A stretch of 64,000 bases of DNA from Candidatus Endonucleibacter sp. (ex Gigantidas childressi). GTDB taxonomy: Bacteria > Pseudomonadota > Gammaproteobacteria > Pseudomonadales > Endozoicomonadaceae. Under the pieces are notes generated by a model. The model saw only the letters and a list, made by a program, of their open reading frames with translations, was not told the origin of the DNA and did not search any database. Each line of letters starts with the position of its first letter. Within the stretch, counting starts at the first letter, position 1. The translations under genes and the position numbers were made by a program. Of the stretch, positions 28,965-38,469 are shown piece after piece. The DNA lies in contig JASXSU010000001.1 in NCBI GenBank assembly GCA_030674875.1, forward strand, positions 1,192,001-1,256,000. The letters run 5' to 3'.

Positions 28965-30746
28965 ATGATAAATAGATTATTTCTACCCGTTGTATCCTTC
29001 CTATTGTTTTATGGTTTTTGGATAAGCTCAGAATTTACGATTGTCGCTGCAGGTGCGGCTGTTTTTTTTCTTGGTATGGCTTATCTTGAAAAAGGCTTTA
29101 AGCTTTACACTGGAGGGTTTCTTGAAAATATTCTGAAAAAGACCACTGACACCTTATGGAAAAGCATTAGCTTTGGTTGTATAACTACTTCATTATTACA
29201 ATCAAGCTCGTTGACCTCTGTCATTGTCATTTCCTTTGTAAGTGCAGGATTGATAGGCCTTGAGTCAGGAGTAGGTATTATTTTTGGGGCTAATCTTGGG
29301 AGTACCGTCGGAGCTTGGCTAGTTGCTCTCTTTGGCCTAAAGATTAATTTGTCTTCTTATGCTATGCCGCTGCTCGTTTTTGGACTTATGCTAAATAGCC
29401 GCTATCAGAAGTCCTCCAAGGGAGCGGGATATATTCTTGTAGGGATTGGCTTTGTTTTTTTGGGTATCCATTACATGAAAGAGGGCTTCGATGCCTTCCA
29501 AAGCACTATTAGTCTTACTGAGTTTAAGTTGGATGGTTTCTATGGTGTACTGATGTACACTTTGGTAGGCATTGTTGCAACTATCGTCATGCAGTCCACC
29601 AATGCTTTGTTGGTGCTGGTTTTTTCGGCGTTAGCTGCAGGACAGCTTGGTTATGATAATGCCGTAGCAATTGCTATTGGCTCAAACATAGGAACAACTG
29701 TTACGGCTCTTCTAGGAGCAATTGGGGCTAATGAGCAGGGTAAAAGGTTGGCGGTGGCGCACCTTGCTTTCAACTTAGTCATAGGTGCTATTGCTATTAT
29801 ATTATTCAATCCTTTGTTGGCGCTCGTTGATAGTGTCGCAGGCTTTGTAGGCTTAAATGACGACGAATATACGCTCAAGTTAGCTATTTTCCATAGCTTG
29901 TTTAATGTTATCGGGATTATTATCTTTTTGCCATTCATTAATCTTTTGGTAAAAAAACTTAACACGTTATTTTCCGACTCATTTAGTAAGGAGCCTCTAA
30001 ACCTTGCTCAGGCTGATGTATCTGTGGTGGAGCGAGCAATTTATCTTAATCCGGCAGTATTAACCTATCCAGACGCAGCGATGCGAGCGATGACAAAAGA
30101 GTGTTCTCGGCTTTACCGGAATACGTTAGAGTTGATTTGTTATGGTACTTATTTTTCAGGAGAAAAGCTGAGAGCTACGGATAATTTGTCTGAATTAGTA
30201 GATCGCTGGCAACATAAAGACCAGCAGTGGTCGATCAAAGAGCTGTATATAAAGCATATTAAAGGTATTTATGCTGACATCATTCATTTTGGTGGAGCCC
30301 TTGAGGGCAGCTTACCCAAGCAACAAGCCCAGGAATTATTTGCCCTGAAAGTTGCTTGTAGGAACTTTGTTCAGGCCATAAAGCATGTAAAGCACATCTA
30401 TAAAAATATGGGTCACTATATAGAATCAGACAACGAGCAAATTCGTCATCAGTATAATCAGTTAAGGTTATGTCTTGCCTCGACCTTAAAGTTAATTGAC
30501 ATTCTTGGTGTTAAGCGAAATTATGATCATATTCGGGAACGTACGGCTCAGCTAAAGCTTGAGTTACAGGAGCATGATTGCAAAACTAATAGCATTATCA
30601 ACAAACTGATCAGGTTAGAGCAGGTGGATTCTTATATGGCCAGCTCACTCCTTAATGACATTTCTCATGTGCACGATGCGTGCACAAGCCTTATTGATGG
30701 TGCCGTGATTATGCTCACTAGAGACAAAGAAGAGTTTCGTGAGTAA
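28965..30746 (+). CDS. Na/Pi cotransporter family protein with PhoU-like tail
   Basis: The 593-aa inner-membrane protein has the two inverted PNaS repeats: QSSSLTSVIVISFVSAGLIG with GANLGSTVGAW (first), and QSTNALLVLVFSALAAGQ with GSNIGTTVTALLGA (second). About eight membrane segments fill residues 1-325. The cytoplasmic part after about residue 350 is helical and PhoU-like. The family imports phosphate with sodium. I chose ATG 28965 because GGAAG lies five bases upstream; the GTG at 28953 is an alternative. It is a single gene with no pst or pho neighbours. Confidence 0.9.
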   Translation: MINRLFLPVVSFLLFYGFWISSEFTIVAAGAAVFFLGMAYLEKGFKLYTGGFLENILKKTTDTLWKSISFGCITTSLLQSSSLTSVIVISFVSAGLIGLESGVGIIFGANLGSTVGAWLVALFGLKINLSSYAMPLLVFGLMLNSRYQKSSKGAGYILVGIGFVFLGIHYMKEGFDAFQSTISLTEFKLDGFYGVLMYTLVGIVATIVMQSTNALLVLVFSALAAGQLGYDNAVAIAIGSNIGTTVTALLGAIGANEQGKRLAVAHLAFNLVIGAIAIILFNPLLALVDSVAGFVGLNDDEYTLKLAIFHSLFNVIGIIIFLPFINLLVKKLNTLFSDSFSKEPLNLAQADVSVVERAIYLNPAVLTYPDAAMRAMTKECSRLYRNTLELICYGTYFSGEKLRATDNLSELVDRWQHKDQQWSIKELYIKHIKGIYADIIHFGGALEGSLPKQQAQELFALKVACRNFVQAIKHVKHIYKNMGHYIESDNEQIRHQYNQLRLCLASTLKLIDILGVKRNYDHIRERTAQLKLELQEHDCKTNSIINKLIRLEQVDSYMASSLLNDISHVHDACTSLIDGAVIMLTRDKEEFRE

Positions 30747-31098
30747 AATTTGGGAGGAAGTGCTATGCGTCTATCCGTAGTGAAAGCTTAGGAGATGATA
30801 TGCGCTTACTGCGATTGTAAATATTATGTTGTTGAATGCTCTAATCCTCAATGGTAACGATAGCTTTATCAAAAAGGTTTAAACGTATTCAGCTATATGC
30901 TCAAGCTAATTCAAAATGCATGTTTGATAATCTCAAAATTGTTTTTCATTCTGCTGGTCAACGAAGCATCAATTTTTATCGCTTGCGTTTAGTGAACCGT
31001 GTTTTTAAAAAGAAATATCCCATTCTCTAGTAATGAAGCCCTTGAAGCATGTTAGTAAAGATATCTCTTAAATATTCGTTGTTGAGCATAAAAGATAC
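30747..31098. other. Gene-free spacer
   Basis: No supported gene. A few short AT-rich ORF fragments show no recognisable similarity. Confidence 0.3.
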
Positions 31099-31818
31099 GC
31101 GGATTCAAATTCCAAGCGCATCAAAGCTTAAGCTGCTAACGCAGCCCTGTGTTCACCCATTATCAGGGCGGGTGTTTTGAAATTCAAATCTTTTCTTAGC
31201 CGAGAATTAAGCCGCATCAATGCTTGCTTCGCCTCTATCTTAACGACCTTCTTGAAGTCTGTATTCTTTGGAAAATATTGTCGTAGCAAGCCATTGGTGT
31301 TCTCATTTATACCCAAAGCATTTCAAATTGCTACTAGGTAGCAAGTAAGCGAAGCCCAGTGAGCCTGCGAGTGGTGAGCTAACGCAGCCAACAACGTAGC
31401 AACTTGAAAGGCAACGGGTGTAATCAGTCGTTCCTGATCATTCGGCAACCAACCTGAAATCTGCTCTGGGATCCATTCTTCAATCACCGCGATCATTTTT
31501 GGCGTCATTCTACTCGCCCAAGCCGACTCTGTACGCGCCTATCTGTTCGGCCTTGTGCTTGCCTATATCCGCGTTCGCCAGTATTCCTTGCCAACTCACG
31601 GCTCACCGTGGACTGGCTGGTGCTAATGATCTCCGCTACCTCCCTTTGGCTGCAACCGCTTTTCTTTAGTGCGGAAATCTGGCATCGTTGTTCGTAAGCC
31701 AGTTGTTGGCAAGTTATCGTCATCACTTCATCTCTTGCCGGAGAAAAGGGTAGGATCTTACCTTCAGCTGGCCCTCTCTTCTACCTAGCCAAGTGATGCA
31801 CTTCAGATTTGAATCCGC
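31099..31818 (-). pseudogene. IS30-family element (type 2) with nested family B MITE
   Basis: The ends GCGGATTCAAATTCCAAGC and, reversed, GGCGGATTCAAATCTGAAG mark the element. On the minus strand the transposase starts near 31726 (CQQLAYEQRCQISALKKSGCSQREVAEIISTSQSTVSREL, an HTH). It continues as MTPKMIAVIEEWIPEQISGWL, is interrupted by the repeat at 31308-31422, and ends GINENTNGLLRQYFPK with LNSRLRK. The catalytic middle is missing, so it is non-functional. Confidence 0.85.
31308..31422. mobile_element. Family B MITE inside IS30 type 2
   Basis: Starts TATACCCAAAGCATTTCAAA, continues TTGCTACTAGGTAGCAAG, and ends GTAGCAACTTGAAAGGCAACGGGTGTA. The transposase frame is broken at both borders. 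Confidence 0.85.
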
Positions 31819-31916
31819 CATAGCTAGTTTTGCATTTTATTTGATCTGTCCCATGGACGTGATATTTGTTATCATGGCGCGATGATCCAAAATAGAATGA
31901 CTAGGAGACCTAAATC

Positions 31917-32240
31917 ATGAGTGACATTATTAATGTGACAGACCTGACCTTTGAAGAAGAAGTTATAAAAGCAGAAACCCCTGTTCTGGTTGATTATTGG
32001 GCTGAATGGTGTGGTCCATGTAAGATGATTGCTCCAGTGCTCGATGAAATAGCTAGGGACTACGATGGCAAGCTGAAAGTGTGTAAGTTGAACATCGATG
32101 AAAATGAAGAAACACCATCTAAATATGGTGTACGGGGTATTCCTACGCTGATGTTGTTTAAGGGTGGGAGTGTGGAGTCCACAAAGGTTGGATCTCTTAC
32201 CAAGTCGCAGTTAACAGCCTTTCTTGACAGTAATATGTAG
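31917..32240 (+). CDS. trxA: Thioredoxin 1
   Basis: The 107-aa thioredoxin has the active site WCGPC (Cys32, Cys35), the [22 protein letters not shown] segment, the cis-Pro loop GIPTLMLF and the buried Asp (VDYW). It is a cytoplasmic disulfide reductase for ribonucleotide reductase and other targets. The ribosome site AGGAG lies nine bases before ATG 31917. In most gammaproteobacteria it precedes rho; here it stands alone next to an IS30 relic, about 25 kb away. Confidence 0.97.
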   Translation: MSDIINVTDLTFEEEVIKAETPVLVDYWAEWCGPCKMIAPVLDEIARDYDGKLKVCKLNIDENEETPSKYGVRGIPTLMLFKGGSVESTKVGSLTKSQLTAFLDSNM

Positions 32241-32292
32241 TTGTAAGTGAACTTCCACATGTCAGGCTAGAACTCAATGCTAAGCTGATTTT

Positions 32293-32412
32293 GGATGTGT
32301 GGATGTGTGGATGTATTAACTGCTCTGGCTTACCCCAACCACTTGCTACTTGTAGGCTTATAGAAATTCATTCGTTTGTAGCCGACCCACACCATCAATG
32401 GTAATGGGTATA
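32293..32412 (-). repeat. Family A repeat, reverse orientation, downstream of trxA
   Basis: It contains ctggcttaccccaaccactt, gctacttgtaggctta, tttgtagccgacccacacc and ends ATCAATGGTAATGGGTATA. The left end is unclear and overlaps a short GTGGATGT tandem repeat. Confidence 0.65.
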
Positions 32413-32518
32413 GAGAATGGATTAGGTTTACTTAGGTGACTCTTTTAACAAAAACATTAAAAAAGTGGTGGCTATCGCTTTACAACAAAGGCATTGATTG
32501 GTGTTTAGGATAAACAAT

Positions 32519-33418
32519 TTAGCTATGTTGATGTTTCGTGGTAAGTGTTTTTTTAGTTTTGTTTAAGAGAGCTTCTGATATAGCTCCTTTATTGAATCCT
32601 TCGTAAGCCACAACCTGTATATGCTGCCCTGGGTTTTCTGAGGCTAGCTGATGTGCTACATGCTCTGCTAACAACTCAACGGTGCTATCCGTATGAATAA
32701 GGTGGCAGCTGCGGCTAGCTATTGTAAGTTCAAAATATCCTTGAGCTGCGCTGTAACCAAATCTATTGTAAGTACAACCATCTTTACTAACAGTTTCCAA
32801 GAGGTCTGCCTGTGTGGCTATATATATGTCACGCCATCGTTTTGCCCATTCAGCTTCCAGTTTCGGGGCATGCTTTCCATTGGCAGAGATAAGTATTTTT
32901 GATCGATGTCCGTGAGCAATGCGTTGACAATCGCCATCATGCTTCTTCAAGCCATGGCTGTAATGGTAATAATGTCCGTTTATAGCTTCTGAGTAGAGCT
33001 TTAAACTGACTCCGGTAGTATTAGGTGGCAGAATGTCCAATAGTGCCTGCTCCAGTACAGGGGTTACGGTCGAGGTCGTGATGGCATCAGCCATCACTAA
33101 GAAAATAGCTTCAGCTGGTGCTTTGCATTCAATATGGCCAACTCTGGATGAGCGTAATTGTACACTTAGCTGTTCATTGGTAGAGCTAATGTCAATAGAC
33201 GGATTGGTTGCTGGAACTAAGAGTCGATGATCTGCAATAGCGTCAATAGCCATTTTTATCTGTTTTTTGACATGACCAAAGTCAAAGATCATGCCTTGTT
33301 CGTTCAGATCGCCGGTTAGAACTGCGTCAACAATCCAGGTTTCTCCAACTAAGCCCCGCTCATGGCAAAGGTAGCTAAAATCTAAGGTGGTTAACTGGTT
33401 GATAAAAAGTGAAGGCAT
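32519..33418 (-). CDS. 6-pyruvoyl-tetrahydropterin synthase / QueD-like two-domain protein
   Basis: The 299-aa protein is made of two PTPS-like halves. The N-terminal half has TLDFSYL, GLVGETWIVDAVLTGDL, MIFDFGHVKK and DHRLLVP. The C-terminal half has YHYSHGLKKHDGDCQRIAHGHRSKI, which contains the Cys164...His169-Gly-His171 signature of QueD/PTPS. The family acts in pterin and queuosine precursor synthesis (6-carboxytetrahydropterin synthase). It starts at ATG 33418. The long two-part form is known in gammaproteobacteria but its exact substrate is not certain. No queC, queE or queF is nearby. Confidence 0.8.
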   Translation of the reverse strand: MPSLFINQLTTLDFSYLCHERGLVGETWIVDAVLTGDLNEQGMIFDFGHVKKQIKMAIDAIADHRLLVPATNPSIDISSTNEQLSVQLRSSRVGHIECKAPAEAIFLVMADAITTSTVTPVLEQALLDILPPNTTGVSLKLYSEAINGHYYHYSHGLKKHDGDCQRIAHGHRSKILISANGKHAPKLEAEWAKRWRDIYIATQADLLETVSKDGCTYNRFGYSAAQGYFELTIASRSCHLIHTDSTVELLAEHVAHQLASENPGQHIQVVAYEGFNKGAISEALLNKTKKTLTTKHQHS

Positions 33419-33525
33419 TATATTTCTGGTTTATGTAAAGAGAAGCAGAATTCTACGCTGATTCAACTCTGTTGAGGGCCAGCAAAGTTACTGTTTATTC
33501 ATGTTAGCATGAGAGTTATTTTATA

Positions 33526-33640
33526 TATACTCATTGCCTTTAAGATGTGGTGCGAGGACTACTCTAACTCACCTTAATTAGAGGATCATGGGGTTTATAT
33601 AGTTTGTCGCTTACCCGCCCACTCAATGGAATCTGGTATA
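33526..33640 (-). repeat. Family A repeat, reverse orientation, upstream of bioA
   Basis: From TATACTCATTGCCTTTAAG through actctaactcaccttaatta, gtttgtcgcttacccgccc to TCAATGGAATCTGGTATA. It lies between the divergent PTPS-like gene and bioA. Confidence 0.75.
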
Positions 33641-33751
33641 ACTAAGTGAATTAGTTGAGTCAAGGTAGCCAGCAAGCCCTCTGCATTTTCGAAGAAATCT
33701 GGTGTAAACTCCTAAGATGAGTGTATCAGAAAAGAGAGATGTTTATACAAA

Positions 33752-35038
33752 ATGATCAGTGATCAGGATATGACATTCGACGCCAATCATATCTGGCATC
33801 CATATAGTTCAATGATACACCGCACAGAGGTATTGCCAGTAGTTAGTGCCAAGGGAGTAAGGTTGAAATTAAGTGATGGCAGAGAACTGATTGACGGTAT
33901 GTCTTCTTGGTGGTGTAAAGTGCATGGCTACAATCACCCTGAGCTAAATCTTGCTATCAAAACTCAAGTAGATCAGCTGGCCCACGTGATGTTTGGTGGT
34001 TTAACCCATAAGCCTGCAATAGACTTGGCTCGAAAATTGGTTAATATGACACCAAAGTCCATTGATACAGTATTTTTTGCTGACTCAGGTTCTGTAGCCG
34101 TCGAAATCGCTATCAAAATGTCTATGCAATACTGGCAGGCAAGGGGGCAGTCTGGAAAAAATAAAATGCTGACAATCAGAGGTGGGTACTATGGCGATAC
34201 CTCTGGAGCAATGGCAGTTTGTGATCCTGATAATGGTATGCATCACTGGTTCTCTGGTATTTTACCCAAGCATCATTTTCTGTCTCGTCCTCTCTGTACA
34301 TTTGCTGGCTCTTGCGAAGAAGAGCATACCGAGGAACTGAAAAAAGAGCTTGAAAATAAGAACGAGCAAATTGCAGCGGTGATTATTGAGCCTATAGTTC
34401 AGGGTGCTGGCGGTATGTATTTCTACTCTCCTGACTATCTCAGAAAACTAAGGTCACTATGTAATGAATACTCTGTACTGTTGATTCACGATGAAATTGC
34501 TACGGGTTTCGGAAGGACAGGTAAACTATTTGCAATGGAACATGCGGATATTATCCCTGATATCATGTGTGTGGGAAAGGCGTTAACCGGGGGATATATG
34601 ACCTTGGCTGCAACCCTGTGCACAAAAAACATCAGTACTACGATTTCTGAGCAAGGGGCCTTTATGCATGGCCCAACATTTATGGCCAACCCCCTTGCTT
34701 GCGCAGCAGCTAACGCCAGTCTGAATATCTTGATGACGGGCGCTTGGAGGGAGCAAGTGCAAAATATTGAACGGCATTTGCAGAGAGGCTTGCAGCCATG
34801 TTCCGGTTTATCTGCTGTTGCCAATGTTAGGGTGCTGGGTGCAATTGGTGTTGTTGAAATGAAAAAGCCTGTTGTCTTGGCCGACATTCAGCAAGAGTTT
34901 GTTAAACGAGGGATTTGGGTTAGGCCTTTTGGCAGGCTAGTTTATATTATGCCACCTTATATTATTAGTGATGCTGATTTGGAGCGGCTATGTGTTGGCA
35001 TCCTTGACGTTGTTTCTACTTATACCAACTCTTCTTGA
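33752..35038 (+). CDS. bioA: Adenosylmethionine-8-amino-7-oxononanoate aminotransferase
   Basis: The 428-aa PLP enzyme makes 7,8-diaminopelargonate in biotin synthesis. It matches E. coli BioA throughout: HIWHPYSSMI, DGMSSWWCKVHGYNHPELN, HVMFGGLTH, FADSGSVAVEIAIKM, HDEIATGFGRTGKLFA, CVGKALTGGYMTLAATL (Schiff-base Lys276) and MHGPTFMANPLACAAANASL. The C-terminal codons (YTNSS) lie in the left end of a family A repeat, so the stop is repeat-derived. No other bio gene is in the window. Confidence 0.96.
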   Translation: MISDQDMTFDANHIWHPYSSMIHRTEVLPVVSAKGVRLKLSDGRELIDGMSSWWCKVHGYNHPELNLAIKTQVDQLAHVMFGGLTHKPAIDLARKLVNMTPKSIDTVFFADSGSVAVEIAIKMSMQYWQARGQSGKNKMLTIRGGYYGDTSGAMAVCDPDNGMHHWFSGILPKHHFLSRPLCTFAGSCEEEHTEELKKELENKNEQIAAVIIEPIVQGAGGMYFYSPDYLRKLRSLCNEYSVLLIHDEIATGFGRTGKLFAMEHADIIPDIMCVGKALTGGYMTLAATLCTKNISTTISEQGAFMHGPTFMANPLACAAANASLNILMTGAWREQVQNIERHLQRGLQPCSGLSAVANVRVLGAIGVVEMKKPVVLADIQQEFVKRGIWVRPFGRLVYIMPPYIISDADLERLCVGILDVVSTYTNSS

Positions 35039-35146
35039 AGGGATGAGGGGCTGTTGATTGCTCTTGTCCCAAATCACTGACTACACGTGGCCCATAGGGA
35101 TTCGTTTGTTTGTCGTGTAGCCACGCCTTCAAGGAAAGATGGTATA
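35021..35146 (-). repeat. Family A repeat overlapping the 3' end of bioA
   Basis: TATACCAACTCTTCTTGAAG begins inside the bioA frame and supplies its TGA (35036-35038). The element ends CCTTCAAGGAAAGATGGTATA. The interior (gctcttgtcccaaatcactg, gtttgtttgtcgtgtag) matches reversed family A. Confidence 0.75.
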
Positions 35147-35171
35147 AATTCTATCATCAATTCAATGTTCA

Positions 35172-36428
35172 TTATGAATAATTGCTGGTGACTCTTGGTA
35201 TATCCTGATCATCTGCCTGCATGTCTTTATCGACAACCGCGGTGACGCAAGCATCGGACCATACATTAATAGCACTTTCCAACATATCGATAAATGCATA
35301 GAAGGGAAGAATTATAACCAGTAGCTGCAAGGGAACACCCATAGCAGAAAGAAAGGCACTAGACAGCATATAACACCCCATAGGCACCCCCGCATTTCCT
35401 ATGGCTGCCAGTGTTGCGATAAATATCCAAGAGATCAACTCTAGAGATGAGTATTGAACACCGTTACTTTGAGATACAAAGAGAACGGTAATCAGGATAA
35501 AGGCCGCGCAAGCGTTCATGTTGATGGTGATGCACAGAGGCATGCTAAGCCTAGAGATACGGCTACTAACCCCAAGCCTCTTTTCTATACAGTCAACGGC
35601 GGCAGGTAAAGCAGCACTGGATGATTTAGTAAAAAAAGCCATTGCTAGAGCTGGCCACATAGCTTTAAGAGCCACCCAAGGTGAAATACCTTTTATTTTC
35701 AGGAAGACTGGTAAAATAAACAGTGCTTGGATTAGGTTAGCTAGCAAAACACAGGTAAGGTAGAGAACAAGTCCTTGTAAGACATCCTGATTTTTTAGCT
35801 CGTTGGCAAAAAGGGTGACAAATGCCCAAACTGCAAGCGGCATCAATTTTAGAATAAACAATGTCATTTTCATGATTGCAGCAAACAAGCTCGCAAATAA
35901 GCTGTGTAATACTGTTTTATGCTCCTTCTCCAGAGAAAGAACTGCGGCACTAAGCAATAGAGCAATAAACAGAACCCCAATTACATTATTATTATAAAAC
36001 GGATCAATAATGTTGGAAGGGATTACGCCAAGTAAGAAGCCCCAGTAGCTCATAGTTTCTACCGGAGCCTGTGTTTCTGATGTCATTAAGTTTACGCTAT
36101 TCACAGAGCCAGCAGGGTCAATGATTATGTAAAGTGTTAGCGCTAGGCCTGCAGCCATAATAGTTGTTAGCAGGGTGTATTTTAAAATTTTGCTTCCGAG
36201 ACGACGGGCGTCAGTCATTCCTCCCATGCCAGAAAGCGTTGAAAGTAACGAAAAAAATATAATTGGTAGGCTAACCAGCTTTAACAGTCGGATGAATATA
36301 TCTGAAACAATCTCACAAGCTTGATTGATGAAAGGATGGTTTAGCCAGGCGCATAGCAAGCCAAGCAACCCTGCAAGCAATAATACGAGAGCAGTGCTGA
36401 GAGTGCTTTGCTTTGAGTGTTCACACAT
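35172..36428 (-). CDS. Dicarboxylate/amino acid:cation symporter (DAACS family)
   Basis: The 418-aa inner-membrane protein has about eight membrane helices plus re-entrant loops. SLPIIFFSLLSTLSGMGG and the later SSSAALPAAVDCIEKRLGVSSRISRLSMPLCITINMNACAAF match the glutamate/dicarboxylate:Na+/H+ symporter fold. GNAGVPMGCYMLSSAFLSAMGVP is the C-terminal substrate-binding stretch. I chose ATG 36428 because AAGGA lies nine bases upstream; the longer frame adds 65 non-conserved residues. The serine-rich SSSAALP motif is present. The substrate (glutamate, aspartate, serine or C4-dicarboxylate) cannot be told from sequence alone. Confidence 0.92.
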   Translation of the reverse strand: MCEHSKQSTLSTALVLLLAGLLGLLCAWLNHPFINQACEIVSDIFIRLLKLVSLPIIFFSLLSTLSGMGGMTDARRLGSKILKYTLLTTIMAAGLALTLYIIIDPAGSVNSVNLMTSETQAPVETMSYWGFLLGVIPSNIIDPFYNNNVIGVLFIALLLSAAVLSLEKEHKTVLHSLFASLFAAIMKMTLFILKLMPLAVWAFVTLFANELKNQDVLQGLVLYLTCVLLANLIQALFILPVFLKIKGISPWVALKAMWPALAMAFFTKSSSAALPAAVDCIEKRLGVSSRISRLSMPLCITINMNACAAFILITVLFVSQSNGVQYSSLELISWIFIATLAAIGNAGVPMGCYMLSSAFLSAMGVPLQLLVIILPFYAFIDMLESAINVWSDACVTAVVDKDMQADDQDIPRVTSNYS

Positions 36429-36769
36429 AGTGATAGATCCTTGAAGTTTTTGCAGGAGCCGTTGTTTGATTCTATTAGATGTAATCGCAATCAAAGCAAA
36501 GCGGATGAAGCAAAAAGTAGCGTGGAAAGGTCTTGTATCGAACCAGATTGCTGATTCGTGTAAAGATCTTACCTTATATAGCACAATGTTAGGTATATTG
36601 GAGAAAAGGAGCGAAAAAAACAAGTGTCTTCAATGGGTGTGAGTATATTTGCGTACTGATATAGGAGTTGTTTTTCAATATTTATTGCTACGGGGTATTG
36701 AAAAGCGCACTGAGTATATGAATTCGGCACTCGTAACAAAGAAATAGCCGTAACACGGGCGGGTGGTGA

Positions 36770-37191
36770 GCGTCCTTTTGCCACCTATAAAAGACACTAC
36801 GGACTTGCCAGAACTCGGCTCATGGGCCTTGCCAAAAATGCGACAATTTATGGGCTGGGCGCTATTACTGCGAACATTCGTAACCGGGTCGACTCTGTAC
36901 GCTGCCTATCTGTTAGGCCTTGTGCTTGCTTATGCCTATATTCACGTTCGCCAGTATTGCTTGCCAACTCACGGCTACCGTGGACTGGCTGGTGCAAATG
37001 ATCTCCGCTATCTACCTTTGGCTGCAACCGCTTTTCTTTGGTGCGGAAATCTGGCATCGTTGTTCGTAAGCCGGTTGTTGGTAAGTTATCGTCATCACTT
37101 TATCTCTTGCCGGAGAAAAGGGTAGAAGCTTACCTTCAGCTGGCCCTTTCTTCTACCTAGTCAAGTGATGCACTTCAGATTTGAATCCGCC
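36770..37191 (-). pseudogene. IS30-family (type 2) 5' fragment
   Basis: The right border is the IS end GGCGGATTCAAATCTGAAG (reversed), and the stretch repeats the HTH-coding part of the IS30 copies at 31505-31818 and 49020-49361. Frameshifts break it. The left part (36770-36880) is not clearly IS30. Confidence 0.75.
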
Positions 37192-37773
37192 CATGATATA
37201 AATGTTTAAGATTATGCCTCACTGTAGGGTCTGTTTTTTCACGATCAAAGGAGAGAAGAGAGGGGTATTTTAAATGCAGCATAGCAAAAACAGACATTGA
37301 CGCATCGGGAACAGAAACCTTTCTTGTATCAACGTTTTCCGGTGATCTGTAGTGCTATTAAAATCTTCAGAAATCAAGCTGATCATGTTGCCAGCATGAT
37401 AGATTCTTTCTGTTGTTTTGAAGAAGATAGGCCATTCGCTAAGTAAGCTATATGAAATTAGTCTGACCAAGATAAACTAAAGGTAGTGCGAAATCATTAA
37501 ATTCGTACTTCGCTGTAGGTACTGGGATTGTTGGAGTTTGGTAAATGTCGCGGGAATCTTTGATATTGATGACGTGGTCGATGCAGAAAAGTATGAAGGT
37601 GCCACCTTCTCTATAAAAGGCCGGTACTTATCAGTAATGTAAGTAAGGTTTATGGTGCTCGGTCCAAACTAGTATATTAAGTGCTCAAATTCAGGAGAGA
37701 GCAGTTAAAGGTATCAACAAATACGAGTCGGCGCATGCTTCTGACATGGACTTGTTAGCCAGACTGGGGTTGC
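37192..37773. other. Gene-free region with possible gene remnants
   Basis: Short open stretches occur, such as one reading NVAGIFDIDDVVDAEKYEGA near 37545-37610, and a 66-aa frame on the minus strand (37270-37470). Neither has a start, length or similarity that supports a gene. Confidence 0.3.
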
Positions 37774-37888
37774 ATCTATTTCCCTTGAAGGTTTGAGGTT
37801 GTTGGCTATTCTCAGTCGCCTTCTTTTTATGGGTTTTGGGCTTAGCTAGTTTATCTCCTGCTCACGCCTTCAATGGAAAGCGGGTATA
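37774..37888 (-). repeat. Family A repeat upstream of hemJ
   Basis: TCTATTTCCCTTGAAGG at the left, TCACGCCTTCAATGGAAAGCGGGTATA at the right, with a diverged core (ggctattctcag, gcttagctagtttatctcct). Confidence 0.6.
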
Positions 37889-38009
37889 ATATAGGCTCAA
37901 GCGTCACTGTGAGAGAAGGCAATTAACCACGCCGAGCCTTCAAGTGTGCTAAGTATCAATAATATAATGCTCTTTGACTAATTTTTATCAGTCAATTACA
38001 GGAATTTAT

Positions 38010-38432
38010 ATGCTTTGGATTAAGGCTTTACACCTGATTGCGATAGTTTGCTGGTTTGCTGCACTTTTCTATCTTCCGCGATTATTTGTTTACCATACTC
38101 TCGCTTCAGATAACGATGGTAATGCTCGATTTAAGTTAATGGAGCGCAATCTTTATAGAAGGATTGCAACACCGGCAATGTTGGCCACATTGTTCTTTGG
38201 GATTTGGTTATTAAGTTATAACGTTGCAGGGTATATGGCCGGAAGTTGGATGCACGCCAAGCTTACCTTGGTTGTTCTGCTGGTGGGTTATCACCATCTG
38301 TGTGGGCGTTATCTGAAGGCCTTTGCTGAGGATAAAAATGGGAAGTCCCAAACTTTTTTTCGTTGGTTTAATGAAGTTCCTGTGATATTTTTGGTGGGTA
38401 TTATTATTCTTGCAGTTGTTAAGCCTTTTTGA
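38010..38432 (+). CDS. hemJ: Protoporphyrinogen IX oxidase, HemJ type
   Basis: The 140-aa inner-membrane protein oxidises protoporphyrinogen IX to protoporphyrin IX in heme synthesis. It has four hydrophobic segments, the conserved LWIKALHLIAIVCWFAALFYLPRLFVYH start and the later GSWMHAKLTLVVLLVGYHH segment with the conserved His and Lys. I chose ATG 38010 because CAGGAA lies eight bases upstream and the family starts there; the in-frame TTG at 37974 adds 12 residues. No other hem gene is adjacent. Confidence 0.9.
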   Translation: MLWIKALHLIAIVCWFAALFYLPRLFVYHTLASDNDGNARFKLMERNLYRRIATPAMLATLFFGIWLLSYNVAGYMAGSWMHAKLTLVVLLVGYHHLCGRYLKAFAEDKNGKSQTFFRWFNEVPVIFLVGIIILAVVKPF

Positions 38433-38469
38433 TTGATATTGCAGCATTCCGTGGTAGGTAAAGCTCACT

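Noticed and set aside
32291-32312. GTGGATGT tandem triplet
   Set aside because: Only three units, no spacers; not a CRISPR array. No CRISPR or cas gene was seen in the window.
36592-36650. Possible short family A copy upstream of the symporter gene
   Set aside because: Only tcttcaatgggtgtgagtat is similar; the left end does not match, so it was not listed.
36715-36731. Shared gtatatgaattcggca with 41586-41601
   Set aside because: A 16-bp identity beside two IS30 relics; too short to define an element, kept only as a note.
36763-37125. 120-aa plus-strand frame
   Set aside because: It is the antisense of the IS30 relic on the minus strand.
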